From contig NZ_NCTE01001020.1 in NCBI RefSeq assembly GCF_002114215.1, positions 1 to 33,545 on the forward strand: a stretch of 33,545 bases of DNA, given 5' to 3'. Each line of letters begins with the position of its first letter. Position 1 is the first letter of the stretch. The notes beneath the pieces were generated by a model. That model did no database searches. It had not been told where the DNA came from and worked only from the letters and a program-made list of their open reading frames with translations. A program made the position numbers and the translations under genes. This document shows positions 23,604 through 30,989 of this stretch, one piece after another. This stretch comes from Streptomyces sp. 13-12-16. Its GTDB lineage: Bacteria > Actinomycetota > Actinomycetes > Streptomycetales > Streptomycetaceae.

Positions 23604-24643
23604 GCGAACCGGTGACCGTCACGACCACCGGCCCCGCCGGCCCCACCGGTCTCGCCGCGACCGGCTCGCTCGACTCGCTCGGCGCCATGGGCGGGCTGTT
23701 CTCCACCACCGTCCTGTACGCGCTCGCGTGCGGCGTCGCCGTCGGCGGTGGACTGGCCCTGCTCGCCGTCGCCGTACGCGGACTGCCCGCGAAGCCCGAG
23801 CACGAGAAGCAGAAGGCGAGCGAGCGGGCGAACGAGCTGGTCCGGTTCGCCGGCCGGCGCGGCTCCCTCGCCGCGCTCGTCGGCCTCGCCGTGCTGCTGC
23901 TCACCCGCTGGGCGGTCGCCGGTGTCGCCGCCGCCGTCCTCGTCTTCTTCTGGGACCGCCTCTTCGGCGGGGCCGGGGAGGAGAAGGCCGCGATGCGGCG
24001 CGTGGAGGCGCTGGCCTCCTGGACCGAGTCGCTGCGCGACACCATCGCCGGCGCGGTGGGCCTGGAGCAGGCCATCCCGGCGTCCGCACGGGCCGCCGCA
24101 CCCGTGCTGCGCCCGCACCTCGACGCGCTCGTCGACCGGCTGCGCTCCCGCACCCCGCTGGCCGAGGCGCTCCAGCAGCTCGCCGACGAGATCGACGACG
24201 CCTCCGCCGACATCATCGTCGCCGCCCTCATCCTCAACGCCCGGCTGCGCGGGCCCGGTCTGCGGCAGGTGCTGGGCGCGCTCGCCAAGTCGGCGCGCGA
24301 GGAGGTCGACATGCGGCAGCGCGTGATGGCACAGCGGGCGTCGACCCGGCGGTCCGTGCAGATCGTCGTCGCCGTGTCGATCGCGTTCGTGCTCGGGCTG
24401 TCCATCTTCAACCGGGAGTTCGTCGAGCCGTACGGCACGGCGGTCGGGCAGCTCGTACTGGCCTGTGTGTGCGGTCTGTTCGCGCTCGGCTTCTGGTGGC
24501 TGCGCAAGCTGTCCACCATCGAGACGCCCGAACGGTTCCTGGTGCGCGACGAGTCGTCGGTGCGGTTCGTGCGTCCGCGTACGCCCGGTGCCGTTCCGGG
24601 TCAGCAGGCGCCGCTCCAGCCGGAGGAGGGGGTACGCCGGTGA
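23600..24643 (+). CDS. tadB: Tad pilus inner membrane protein TadB
   Basis: A 347-aa polytopic protein of the T2SSF/TadB type, which with TadC forms the membrane platform of the pilus machine. Hydrophobic segments occur near the N-terminus (about 35-57), around 95-120, and as a pair near the C-terminus (SIAFVLGLSIF; LVLACVCGLFALGFWW). The F-domain has the expected WTESLRDTIAGAVGLEQAI and RTPLAEALQQLADEIDD segments. GTG 23600 overlaps the tadA stop (GTGA); GTG 23594 two codons earlier is possible. The C-terminal tail is proline-rich and may be disordered. Confidence 0.9.
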   Translation: MSEPVTVTTTGPAGPTGLAATGSLDSLGAMGGLFSTTVLYALACGVAVGGGLALLAVAVRGLPAKPEHEKQKASERANELVRFAGRRGSLAALVGLAVLLLTRWAVAGVAAAVLVFFWDRLFGGAGEEKAAMRRVEALASWTESLRDTIAGAVGLEQAIPASARAAAPVLRPHLDALVDRLRSRTPLAEALQQLADEIDDASADIIVAALILNARLRGPGLRQVLGALAKSAREEVDMRQRVMAQRASTRRSVQIVVAVSIAFVLGLSIFNREFVEPYGTAVGQLVLACVCGLFALGFWWLRKLSTIETPERFLVRDESSVRFVRPRTPGAVPGQQAPLQPEEGVRR

Positions 24644-25569
24644 GTGACGAACTGACGATGCCGGTGGTCGTCGGCGCGGTCCTCGGACTCGGGATCTACG
24701 TCCTGGTCCGCGCGTTGACGCCCACCAAGCGCAGCGCGGTCTCCCAGGTCGCCCGGATCGACGCCATGCGGGCGCGCGGTACGGCGTACGAGTCGGCCCG
24801 GACGTCGGCGCGGGACACCGGCCGTTTCGGCTCGCTGCGGGCCGAAGTGGGCGCTCGGGTGGCCGAGTTGTACCTTCAGCAGGGGTGGGAGCAGCGCTCG
24901 TTGCGCGCGGACCTCGCCGTGCTGGAGCGCAGCTGGGAGAAGTTCCTGGCGACCAAGGTGCTGCTGGCGGTCGCGGGTCTGTTCTTCGGGCCGTTCCTCT
25001 TCGCCATCGTCTGGACGCTCGCCCTCGCCGACAGCCCGATCATCCCGGTCTGGCTGGCCCTGCTCTGCGCCGCGCTGTTCTTCTTCCTGCCCGACCTGGA
25101 GGTGCGCCGGGACGCTGCCGAGAAGCGGCGCGATCTGCGCCGGGTGATCGGCGCGTACCTGGACCTGGTGTCGATGAGCCTGGCCGGCGGGCGGGGCCTG
25201 CCGGAGGCGCTGATGGCGGCGGCCGAGGTGTCCGACGGCTGGGCGACGCAGCGCATCCGCAACGCCCTCGCCGATGCCCGGATCACCGGCATCAGCCAGT
25301 GGCAGGCGCTGGGGCAGCTGGGGGAGGAGCTGGGCGTGGAGGAGCTCAAGGACCTCTCCGCGTCGCTGGCGCTCGTCGCGGACGACGGCGCCAAGGTGCG
25401 CGAGTCCCTCGCCTCCCGTGCCGAGACCATGCGGCACCGCGAACTCGCCGAGATCGAGGGCAGCGCGGGTGAGAAGTCCCAGTCGATGCTCGTGGCGCAG
25501 CTGCTGCTGTGCGCGGGGTTCCTCGTGTTCCTGATCTTCCCGGCGGCGATGCGGGTGTTCCAGGTGTGA
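24640..25569 (+). CDS. tadC: Tad pilus inner membrane protein TadC
   Basis: A 309-aa T2SSF-type membrane protein, partner of TadB. Hydrophobic segments: about 6-24, a pair around 105-155 (LLAVAGLFFGPFLFAIVW; LLCAALFFFLPDL) and the C-terminal LLLCAGFLVFLIFP. The F-domain carries GAYLDLVSMSLAGGRGLPEAL and LGEELGVEELKDLSASL, typical of the family. GTG 24640 overlaps the tadB stop by four bases (GTGA). A 64-bp gap follows before the pilin gene, a spacing that often allows separate pilin expression. Confidence 0.92.
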   Translation: MSDELTMPVVVGAVLGLGIYVLVRALTPTKRSAVSQVARIDAMRARGTAYESARTSARDTGRFGSLRAEVGARVAELYLQQGWEQRSLRADLAVLERSWEKFLATKVLLAVAGLFFGPFLFAIVWTLALADSPIIPVWLALLCAALFFFLPDLEVRRDAAEKRRDLRRVIGAYLDLVSMSLAGGRGLPEALMAAAEVSDGWATQRIRNALADARITGISQWQALGQLGEELGVEELKDLSASLALVADDGAKVRESLASRAETMRHRELAEIEGSAGEKSQSMLVAQLLLCAGFLVFLIFPAAMRVFQV

Positions 25570-25633
25570 GAACCGTGACCCCTGAGCCGTACGTCAGAAC
25601 TTCCGTGAACCGAATTCGAGAGGACAACGCGTC

Positions 25634-25885
25634 ATGAACGGACGTACCTTCCACACCGGCATCCCTGCCGTGGACTTCCTGGTCACCTTCATGCGGGCCC
25701 GCGTGGAGCGCGCCCGCTCCGGCGAACTGGACCGCGGGGCCTCCGCGGTGGAGTGGGTCATCATCTCGGCGGTCGTCGTGGCGATCGTCGGCGTGGTCGC
25801 CGCGATCATCAACGCCGCGCTGAGCGAGGGCGCCAACAAGGTCGGCGACTGCATCAAGGGCGCGGACGCGGGCAAGACCTGCTGA
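25634..25885 (+). CDS. flp: Flp-type pilin
   Basis: An 83-aa small pilin. A long charged N-terminal part (1-35) is followed by G35-A-S-A-V-E40 and a hydrophobic helix (41-59). Cleavage after Gly35 would place Glu40 at +5, the hallmark of Flp/type IV pilins processed by a TadV-type prepilin peptidase. Trp replaces the usual Tyr after the Glu. The leader is longer than in most Flp pilins. Two cysteines near the end, C73 and C83, could form a disulfide closing the C-terminal tip. ATG 25634 has GAGAGGA upstream. No prepilin peptidase gene is in the window. Confidence 0.88.
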   Translation: MNGRTFHTGIPAVDFLVTFMRARVERARSGELDRGASAVEWVIISAVVVAIVGVVAAIINAALSEGANKVGDCIKGADAGKTC

Positions 25886-25908
25886 CGGCCGTCACGTCGC
25901 TTACGGGG

Positions 25909-26358
25909 ATGTCGGTGCGCGTACGCCGCTGGGTACGCCGACGGGTGGAGGCCGCCTCCGCCCGCGGCGATTCCGGCATGACCGCGATCGAGTTCGTGTT
26001 CCTCACGCCCGTCCTGTTCTTCATGATCTTCGCGACGGTGCAGTTCGCGCTGTACTTCTTCGCCGATCACGTCGCCCAGGCGGCGGCGCAGGCGGGCGCG
26101 CGCAAGGCGCGTGCGACGGCGGACGCCCAGCCGGGCGGCTGGCGGGGTGAGGCGCGGGGCGTGGTGGACGGCTACATCCGGCAGCTCGGCCCGCAGTTGG
26201 TGCTGGCGCCCGACGTGAAGATGCTCCAGCCGGAGCAGGACACGGTGGGCGTGGAGATCACGGCACGCGTTCCGACGGTGTTCCCGGGCCTGGACCTGAC
26301 GGTGCACGCGCAGTCGGTGGGGCCGGTGGAGCGGTTCGTGCAGGAGGGGGAGAACTAG
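25909..26358 (+). CDS. TadE-like pseudopilin
   Basis: A 149-aa protein with a very basic leader (MSVRVRRWVRRRVEA), then G-M-T-A-I-E28-F and a hydrophobic helix (29-50, FLTPVLFFMIFATVQFALYF). This is the TadE signature: a pseudopilin processed by the prepilin peptidase and needed for Flp pilus biogenesis. ATG 25909 lies 24 bp after the pilin stop with only a weak GGG; GTG 25915 is an alternative. The mature part shows alanine-rich helix and beta segments typical of TadE. Confidence 0.87.
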   Translation: MSVRVRRWVRRRVEAASARGDSGMTAIEFVFLTPVLFFMIFATVQFALYFFADHVAQAAAQAGARKARATADAQPGGWRGEARGVVDGYIRQLGPQLVLAPDVKMLQPEQDTVGVEITARVPTVFPGLDLTVHAQSVGPVERFVQEGEN

Positions 26359-26784
26359 ATGGGGTTCCCCCTGGGGGACGGACGGCCGGGGGCGGACGAC
26401 CGTGGGCTGTCCACGGTCGAGGTGGTCATCCTCGCGCCGGTGATGATCCTGTTCATTCTCGTCCTGGTGGGTTTCGGGCAACTGGTCGATGGGCGCGGCG
26501 CGTTGGACGGCGCGGCGCGTGACGCGGCCCGTGCGGGCTCGATCCAGAAGGACCACGGCACGGCGATGGCTCAGGCGCGGGCGGCGGCGGAGGCGAACCT
26601 CGCGGACGTCTGCTCCGGTCCGGTGACCGTTCTGCAGACCAGCCGGGGCTTCGAGCCGGACACCCTCTTCACGGTCGAGGTGAGCTGCGAGGTGCGGGGC
26701 CTCGCCATGCTGGGCCTGGACATCCCGACGACCCTGTCCGCGAGCTTCAGCTCACCGCTGGACCCGTACCGGAGGACGGCGTGA
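26359..26784 (+). CDS. Second TadE/TadG-like pseudopilin
   Basis: A 141-aa protein with a short leader (about 15 residues, ending DDRG), then L-S-T-V-E21-V and a hydrophobic helix (22-41). The pattern D-R-G-L-S-T-V-E is the usual TadE-like entry, and A-A-R-D-A-A-R-A-G-S follows the helix as in the family. Two cysteines (in DVCSG and VSCEV) may pair outside the cell. The ATG directly follows the TAG of the previous gene, with GGGGGAG just upstream inside that gene. Confidence 0.87.
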   Translation: MGFPLGDGRPGADDRGLSTVEVVILAPVMILFILVLVGFGQLVDGRGALDGAARDAARAGSIQKDHGTAMAQARAAAEANLADVCSGPVTVLQTSRGFEPDTLFTVEVSCEVRGLAMLGLDIPTTLSASFSSPLDPYRRTA

Positions 26785-27248
26785 GAGCGGCGGCACGTGT
26801 GCGGGCATGGGTCTCGGACCGCGGTACGAGGCTGGACGACCGCGGTTCGGGCGCCGGCGCGGTCATCGTCTTCGCGCTGGTCTTCCTCTCCCTGGCGGCC
26901 TTCGTCATCGACGGCGGGATGTCCATCTCCAAGCGGGAGCGCGCGGCGGACATCGCGGAACAGGCGGCCCGTTACGCCGCCCAGGACATCGACCGCGAGG
27001 CGCTGTACGACGACGTGGGCGGCCCGGCGCCGATCAACCACGAGAACTGCGACGCCCGGGTGAAGGCGTTCGCCCGCGAGATGGGCATGTCCGGCCCGGA
27101 CATCGCGGCGACGCACTGCGTGGCGGCGACGGTGGAGGCGGTGGAGGTCGAGGTGCAGCTGACGTACGCGCCGGTCTTCACCGGCATGTTCTACGGCGGG
27201 GACGTGGTGGTGCACGGGCAGGCGGTCGCGGAGAACGAGGTGGGCTGA
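26781..27248 (+). CDS. TadG-like protein with putative Flp-pilus N-terminus
   Basis: A 155-aa protein with D-D-R-G-S-G-A-G-A (19-27), a hydrophobic helix to about residue 45 and then D-G-G-M-S-I-S-K-R-E-R-A-A-D-I-A-E-Q-A-A, the start of the Tad-like/TadG domain. Unlike the two preceding proteins it lacks the +5 glutamate, as usual for TadG-type proteins. Two cysteines (ENCDAR and THCVAA) are present. It is much shorter than gram-negative TadG, as is common in actinomycetes. GTG 26781 overlaps the preceding stop (GTGA). It is the last gene of the Tad operon. Confidence 0.87.
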   Translation: MRAAARVRAWVSDRGTRLDDRGSGAGAVIVFALVFLSLAAFVIDGGMSISKRERAADIAEQAARYAAQDIDREALYDDVGGPAPINHENCDARVKAFAREMGMSGPDIAATHCVAATVEAVEVEVQLTYAPVFTGMFYGGDVVVHGQAVAENEVG

Positions 27249-27620
27249 GGCCCGCGCCTGCCCTTGCGTCTGCGCCCGCCTCGAAACATCCCTCGGACCC
27301 GCACACCGTTCACCGTGAGGCCGCACGGAAAAGGGACGGAGTGCGCGGATCGGTCCGGATGCGCGGAGCGCGTCACCGGAGGCCCTCCGTAACCGGTGGG
27401 TAGCGTGAAGGCGCGGGCCGATTCCATGACCGCATTCCCATATTCATGGACCCGGCGGCGCCGCGAGGGCGTGCGTCGGTCGTACGCCGCTGGTCGGCCG
27501 TTCGACGGCGTGCTTGGATCAGTGCACGGCTTCCCGATCCCATTCTCCGGATTCCCCCACTCCGGATTTCGGGTGTGCTTTTCCGCTCCGATTCACCGAA
27601 ACAGAAGGGAAAGACCTGTC
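27249..27620. other. 372-bp intergenic region before the GG-leader peptide gene
   Basis: No gene is seen here. It contains a weak hairpin that could end the Tad transcript (CACCGG at 27374-27379 with CCGGTG at 27393-27398, plus a nested CGGAGG/CCTCCG). A 7-bp inverted repeat, TCCATGA (27423-27429) and TCATGGA (27444-27450), could be an operator. A promoter for the peptide gene at 27621 is expected here but no clear boxes were found. Confidence 0.45.
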
Positions 27621-27848
27621 ATGAACTTCGCCCCCCAGGTCGAAACCGCCGAGATCTCCGACGCCGGCCTGGACAACATCTCCGGTGGACACTCCGTCTC
27701 CGTCGGCATCGACGCCGGTGTGGCCGTCGTCGCGGACCACGGTTCCTTCGGCGTGGGCGTGTACGCCGAGGCGGGCCCGCTCAGCGTCTCCGCCGGTCTG
27801 GGCGGCTCGGTGGCCCACGAGGCCGCCGCGCGCACCACGATGCTCTGA
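27621..27848 (+). CDS. Small peptide with double-glycine leader-like N-terminus (putative RiPP or bacteriocin precursor)
   Basis: A 75-aa peptide. Residues 1-23 (MNFAPQVETAEISDAGLDNI, then SGG) look like an acidic, double-glycine-type leader: hydrophobic residues at spaced positions and Gly22-Gly23 at the expected cleavage site. The remaining 52 residues are Gly/Ala/Ser/Val-rich and lack Cys, so lanthionine rings are not possible. ATG 27621 has AAGGGA upstream with rather long spacing. No LanM/LanB-like, radical SAM, YcaO or peptidase-ABC gene is in the window, so any processing enzyme would be elsewhere. A very stable terminator ends the gene, implying a short monocistronic mRNA. It could also be a small secreted or structural peptide linked to the neighbouring Tad pili or toxin operon. 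Confidence 0.6.
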   Translation: MNFAPQVETAEISDAGLDNISGGHSVSVGIDAGVAVVADHGSFGVGVYAEAGPLSVSAGLGGSVAHEAAARTTML

Positions 27849-27863
27849 GCGTCGTTTCCGACG

Positions 27864-27905
27864 TGAGCCGGGTTCCGGTCTGTTCGCAGACCGGAACCCG
27901 GCTCA
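27864..27905. terminator. Perfect 19-bp hairpin with TTCG loop, bidirectional
   Basis: 27864-27882 pairs perfectly with 27887-27905 around a TTCG tetraloop, followed by ATTTCTTGTC on the plus strand. It ends the peptide gene and, read the other way, covers the stop codon of the convergent gene at 27903. Confidence 0.9.
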
Positions 27906-28229
27906 TTTCTTGTCGCGCTTGTCCTCGACCTTCATCTTCTCGTTGACCTGCTTGGTGAGTTCGTCCTCGAGCTTCTTGAATTCGCGGACCACGGCGTCGG
28001 ACATGTCGGCGAGCGCGTCGATCTGCTGGGTGATGTCCTCGCGGCCGTCCTCCCAGTTGGACTCGAAGTCGGAGAGCGCGTCGTTGACGCTGCCGTCGCC
28101 GATGTCGTCCCGGTAGGACTCGAAGAGCTTCTTGGTGTGGTTCATCCGCGTCTTGAGGGACCGCAGGCGACGTCCGTAGTCCTCCATTTCGGTCAGCGGA
28201 AGCGCGAGGTCGCTCTTTCCCTTGCCCAT
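27903..28229 (-). CDS. WXG100-like protein of the toxin operon (108 aa)
   Basis: A 108-aa, highly charged helical protein. The turn is F-E-S-N-W59-E-D-G62 rather than strict W-x-G, but the layout of two long helices (about 8-40 and 60-100) and the position at the end of a toxin operon fit the WXG100/EsxA superfamily. The C-terminal helix is Lys-rich and probably a long coiled coil. ATG 28229 has GGGGAG upstream; 26 bp separate it from the previous gene. Its likely role is partner or chaperone for export of the toxin at 29315. Confidence 0.75.
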   Translation of the reverse strand: MGKGKSDLALPLTEMEDYGRRLRSLKTRMNHTKKLFESYRDDIGDGSVNDALSDFESNWEDGREDITQQIDALADMSDAVVREFKKLEDELTKQVNEKMKVEDKRDKK

Positions 28230-28255
28230 GTGGGACTCCCCTCGGTGAGCCGGAC

Positions 28256-28861
28256 CTATACGAACCGGAACGTACTCGTCACCGCGTCGAAGATGTCATG
28301 GAACGCCTCCGCGAGGTCGAGCACCGGGCTGGCTCCCGAGACGAGTACGACCTGGTCGGTGGTTCCCGGTACCGGGACGTACGTCTGGGTCAGCACCATA
28401 CGCAGGGTACGGCTGTCGCCCTGGGCGACGGGGACGTCCTCGACGCCGTAGGTCCGAGCGGCCATGCCGACCTCGGGAATCTCGACGGTCGTCACTTTGC
28501 GCCAGGCGTCACCCTCGCGGCGGGCTGTGATGGTCCGCAGGCTCTCGGCGATGGCGCGGGGGTCGGTGGACAGGGCGACGCCCTGCCGGTTCTTCGCGCC
28601 GAGCACCGATACCGTGACGGTGGCGGAGAGCGGGACTCCGTCGAAGTTCTCCGCCATGCAGCCCAGATAGAGCGCGCCGGAGTCGTGGGCGTCCTTGGCC
28701 ATCTTGCGGAGCATGGCGGTCAGGTCAGTGCGGTAGGGCGCGAGTTCAGGGGTTTCCCGCACTCGTTCATCGACGATCGCGCGAATGGTCGAATCCCTGC
28801 CTTGCGGCCGGATGTCGAACTCCCACCAGGAATCCGGGACCGCCAGTGAAAAGCTCGGCAT
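28256..28861 (-). CDS. Protein of unrecognised family in the toxin operon
   Basis: A 201-aa soluble protein without signal peptide. It opens with LAVPDSWWEFDIRPQ and RDSTIRAIVDERV, has a helical segment (APYRTDLTAMLRKMAKDA), then SGALYLGCMAE and two beta-rich blocks ending in a helix (LAEAFHDIFDAVTSTF). Similar small proteins occur beside WXG100-like genes in Streptomyces, but I know no function. It lies 31 bp downstream of the putative immunity gene and 26 bp upstream of the WXG100-like gene. An escort or adaptor role for the toxin is the simplest reading. ATG 28861 has a weak AGAAAG only. Confidence 0.6.
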   Translation of the reverse strand: MPSFSLAVPDSWWEFDIRPQGRDSTIRAIVDERVRETPELAPYRTDLTAMLRKMAKDAHDSGALYLGCMAENFDGVPLSATVTVSVLGAKNRQGVALSTDPRAIAESLRTITARREGDAWRKVTTVEIPEVGMAARTYGVEDVPVAQGDSRTLRMVLTQTYVPVPGTTDQVVLVSGASPVLDLAEAFHDIFDAVTSTFRFV

Positions 28862-28892
28862 CGATAAAATCTTTCTGATTCGGTCCGGCAGC

Positions 28893-29288
28893 CTAGTCGA
28901 GGCTTATGCCGAGGTCTTCGGTCGAGATTTCGATCAGTCGGCTTTCTAGTACCGTCGGTGCCGTGTAATCCAGGGACCGGATGCGTTCGAGGAAATCGTT
29001 CGGAAGGGATACGTGATATTTGGCGATGTAATAAGATAGGTCTTCCCGCCAAAGCCAGGTTCCGTCCGTGATCAGTGACCCGATTCCCGTCATGTTCGGC
29101 GCGTCGGGGTCCAGGACATCCGGTCCGGCGCTCATCTCGCTCCAGATTTCTGTTCCGCTCCTCAAATAGTCCAGGACCCTCTGCTCGTCCGGATCTCCGG
29201 AGGGCCTGACGGCGTCCTTGATGGACCCGTTCTCGGGAAGTCCCCATCCGGGTGACAGCTCAGTGAAGAATCCAACAGGCCGAATCAT
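28893..29288 (-). CDS. Likely immunity protein for the adjacent toxin
   Basis: A 131-aa, acidic, soluble protein. It contains DGTWLWREDLSYYIAKYHVS and LPNDFLERIRS, a pattern I associate with small actinomycete proteins next to toxin genes, and lies 26 bp downstream of the toxin gene in the classic immunity position. Codon use differs from the neighbours: CTA, TAT, ATT, GAT, AAT and AAA occur far more often and the GC content is visibly lower. This matches the C-terminal part of the toxin gene, suggesting both arrived together. ATG 29288 has a good AAGGAG SD. Confidence 0.68.
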   Translation of the reverse strand: MIRPVGFFTELSPGWGLPENGSIKDAVRPSGDPDEQRVLDYLRSGTEIWSEMSAGPDVLDPDAPNMTGIGSLITDGTWLWREDLSYYIAKYHVSLPNDFLERIRSLDYTAPTVLESRLIEISTEDLGISLD

Positions 29289-29314
29289 CGATACTCCTTG
29301 CAGTGTCGCTGTCC

Positions 29315-30895
29315 TCAGACCATGGGAAGGAAAGTGAGCCAGACTCCGCCGTCCTTGATGTGTGGTGTGAAGGGGCCCTCGCCGTAGCTCGGGACGCCGA
29401 CAGCGTTGGTCGGAGCCTTGACGGGAACTCCAAGGGAGTTCGCGAGGTTCTGAATCACCTGCGGCTGGGCGGCTCCTGAATGACAGGTGAGCATTCTGAT
29501 GGGTTCGCCGTTGTAGCCAGGTATTCGGTTGATTGTATCAAGAACGTGATTCGGGTGAACGATGTGTCCCCCCGCCCTGGCTCCTGCGTGGTTCGCCTCA
29601 CCGGCAATCATGAGGCCGTCCCTCGTGCCGTGGATGATGACATCCTGATACCCAAGGAGTCGCTTCGCCACATCGAAGTTCCGCAGAGTGGCAGGATCGT
29701 AGCCGATGGCGGTTGCTCCGTCCTTGTGGTAAACCGGGACGTCTGAGGGAAGAGCGTCGTCGGCGGCCCGCCCAGGAGGGCCCACGTGTAGTGAATCCGC
29801 CTTCCACCAACGGCTTTTCCCCATTATGCTGAAGGTGACCAGTCGGACGTTCTTCAGTGCGCGGACGCTGTTGGCGAGGTTCTTGAGACCACCGCCAATT
29901 CCGCCCATGAAGCCGCCGCCGAGTGCCTTAAGACCACCGGCTTTCCACAATTTTCCCAGCTTGGCGAGACTGGTGAAGCCCTTCGTGGCGGGGATGCAGT
30001 CGAGGGCGGCCCACAACAGGTCGCCCCAGCCCGCCTGGCCTTTGATCACTTTTCTTAACGTGTCGGCGAGGACGACGAGGGCGGCCGCGAAGACCAGCCA
30101 TCCCAGTGGCCCGCCCACGATCATCACGATGATGCCGACGACCATCACGACCCACTTGCAGACGGTGACGATCTCGTCCCAGTTGTCGGTAACCCAGTCG
30201 CCGATCTCCTCCCACCAGCTGCGGTTGGGGATGCCGGCGTCGGACGCCTCCCTCAGCTTGGTCACCGTGCGGCGGGCGGCCTCCTGCCGGAGGCCCTTCG
30301 CCTGGGCGGCGAGCTTCCTGGCCGCTTCGAGGGCGCTCTCGGCCGCCTCGACCTTCCGCTCGGCCGTGTCCTGACGGGTCTTGGCATGCTGGGCGTTGCG
30401 CGTGGCGCGGCGGACCTCGTCCTCGTCGGGCTTGGGGATCTCCTTGCCGCCGTTCCTCGACGGGTTGTAGGAGTCCACCTTCTCGGTGGCGGTGCGCATC
30501 CAGTCGTTGGCGTCGGTCAGCGCCTGCTGGGCGGTGGTGAGTTCGGCGTGTGCCTTGCGGCCGTCCCGCAACGCCTTGTCGGCCTTCTCCTGGGCGTCCT
30601 CCAGGTCCGGCCAGAAGTCGGCGAGGGCGTCCCCCGCCAGGTCGTACGACTTCTTCAGCTTTCGCAACCGCTTGGGTGCGTCCGCGAACTCCTCCGCGAA
30701 CACATCGGCCGTCTTGCCGGCCCAGGAGAGGATCTCGTCCTCCTTGGCGATCCCCTTGAGGTCACGCAGGGCCTCGCCCACGTCGTCGGCGAAGTCGTGC
30801 AGGGCACCGGCGAGTTTCCGGATGCGTTGCGGATCACCCGGAGTCGGGTCCTTCTCCAGGTCGAGTATGTGCCAGTCCGTCGGCCTGTGCGACAC
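29315..30895 (-). CDS. T7SS-type polymorphic toxin with His/Cys C-terminal domain
   Basis: A 526-aa protein. Residues 1-110 (DPTPGDPQRIRKLAGALHDF, WAGKTADVFAEEF) match the putative T7SS secretion-signal domain of actinobacterial toxins; 105-220 is a long coiled coil, and a hydrophobic stretch lies near 240-272, followed by a Gly-rich hinge. The C-terminal about 130 residues contain VIIHGTRDGL (His422) and RMLTCHSGA (Cys471). An H-G and a hydrophobic-C-x-x-G motif 49 residues apart resemble the catalytic dyad of clan CD proteases such as MARTX/TcdA C80 domains; this is inferred and could be another fold. GTG 30895 has GGGGGTG upstream. It leads a four-gene operon (toxin, immunity, unknown, WXG100-like). 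GC drops in the C-terminal half, and Leu280 is a TTA codon. Confidence 0.8.
   Translation of the reverse strand: MSHRPTDWHILDLEKDPTPGDPQRIRKLAGALHDFADDVGEALRDLKGIAKEDEILSWAGKTADVFAEEFADAPKRLRKLKKSYDLAGDALADFWPDLEDAQEKADKALRDGRKAHAELTTAQQALTDANDWMRTATEKVDSYNPSRNGGKEIPKPDEDEVRRATRNAQHAKTRQDTAERKVEAAESALEAARKLAAQAKGLRQEAARRTVTKLREASDAGIPNRSWWEEIGDWVTDNWDEIVTVCKWVVMVVGIIVMIVGGPLGWLVFAAALVVLADTLRKVIKGQAGWGDLLWAALDCIPATKGFTSLAKLGKLWKAGGLKALGGGFMGGIGGGLKNLANSVRALKNVRLVTFSIMGKSRWWKADSLHVGPPGRAADDALPSDVPVYHKDGATAIGYDPATLRNFDVAKRLLGYQDVIIHGTRDGLMIAGEANHAGARAGGHIVHPNHVLDTINRIPGYNGEPIRMLTCHSGAAQPQVIQNLANSLGVPVKAPTNAVGVPSYGEGPFTPHIKDGGVWLTFLPMV
30056..30058 (-). promoter_or_regulatory. TTA codon (Leu280) in the toxin gene
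   Basis: In frame with GTG 30895 the codons read GAC ACG TTA AGA AAA. TTA is very rare in Streptomyces and is decoded by the developmentally regulated bldA tRNA, so translation may depend on growth stage. It was the only in-frame TTA I noticed among the window's genes; I did not scan every codon. Confidence 0.8.
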
Positions 30896-30989
30896 GTGTT
30901 CACCCCCGTAACGCCTGCAACGCCCGTGTCGGAACGCGCTGCGAACTTACCAGGGGCGATGCGAATAGGGGTGCGACCGGCCGCTCCGG

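Noticed and set aside
27396-27620. Upstream extension of the GG-leader peptide (150-aa version)
   Set aside because: The added part has no coding character, and ATG 27621 has an SD and begins a leader-like sequence.
27621-27848. Lanthipeptide precursor
   Set aside because: The core has no cysteine and no lanthionine synthetase gene is nearby; kept only as a generic GG-leader peptide.
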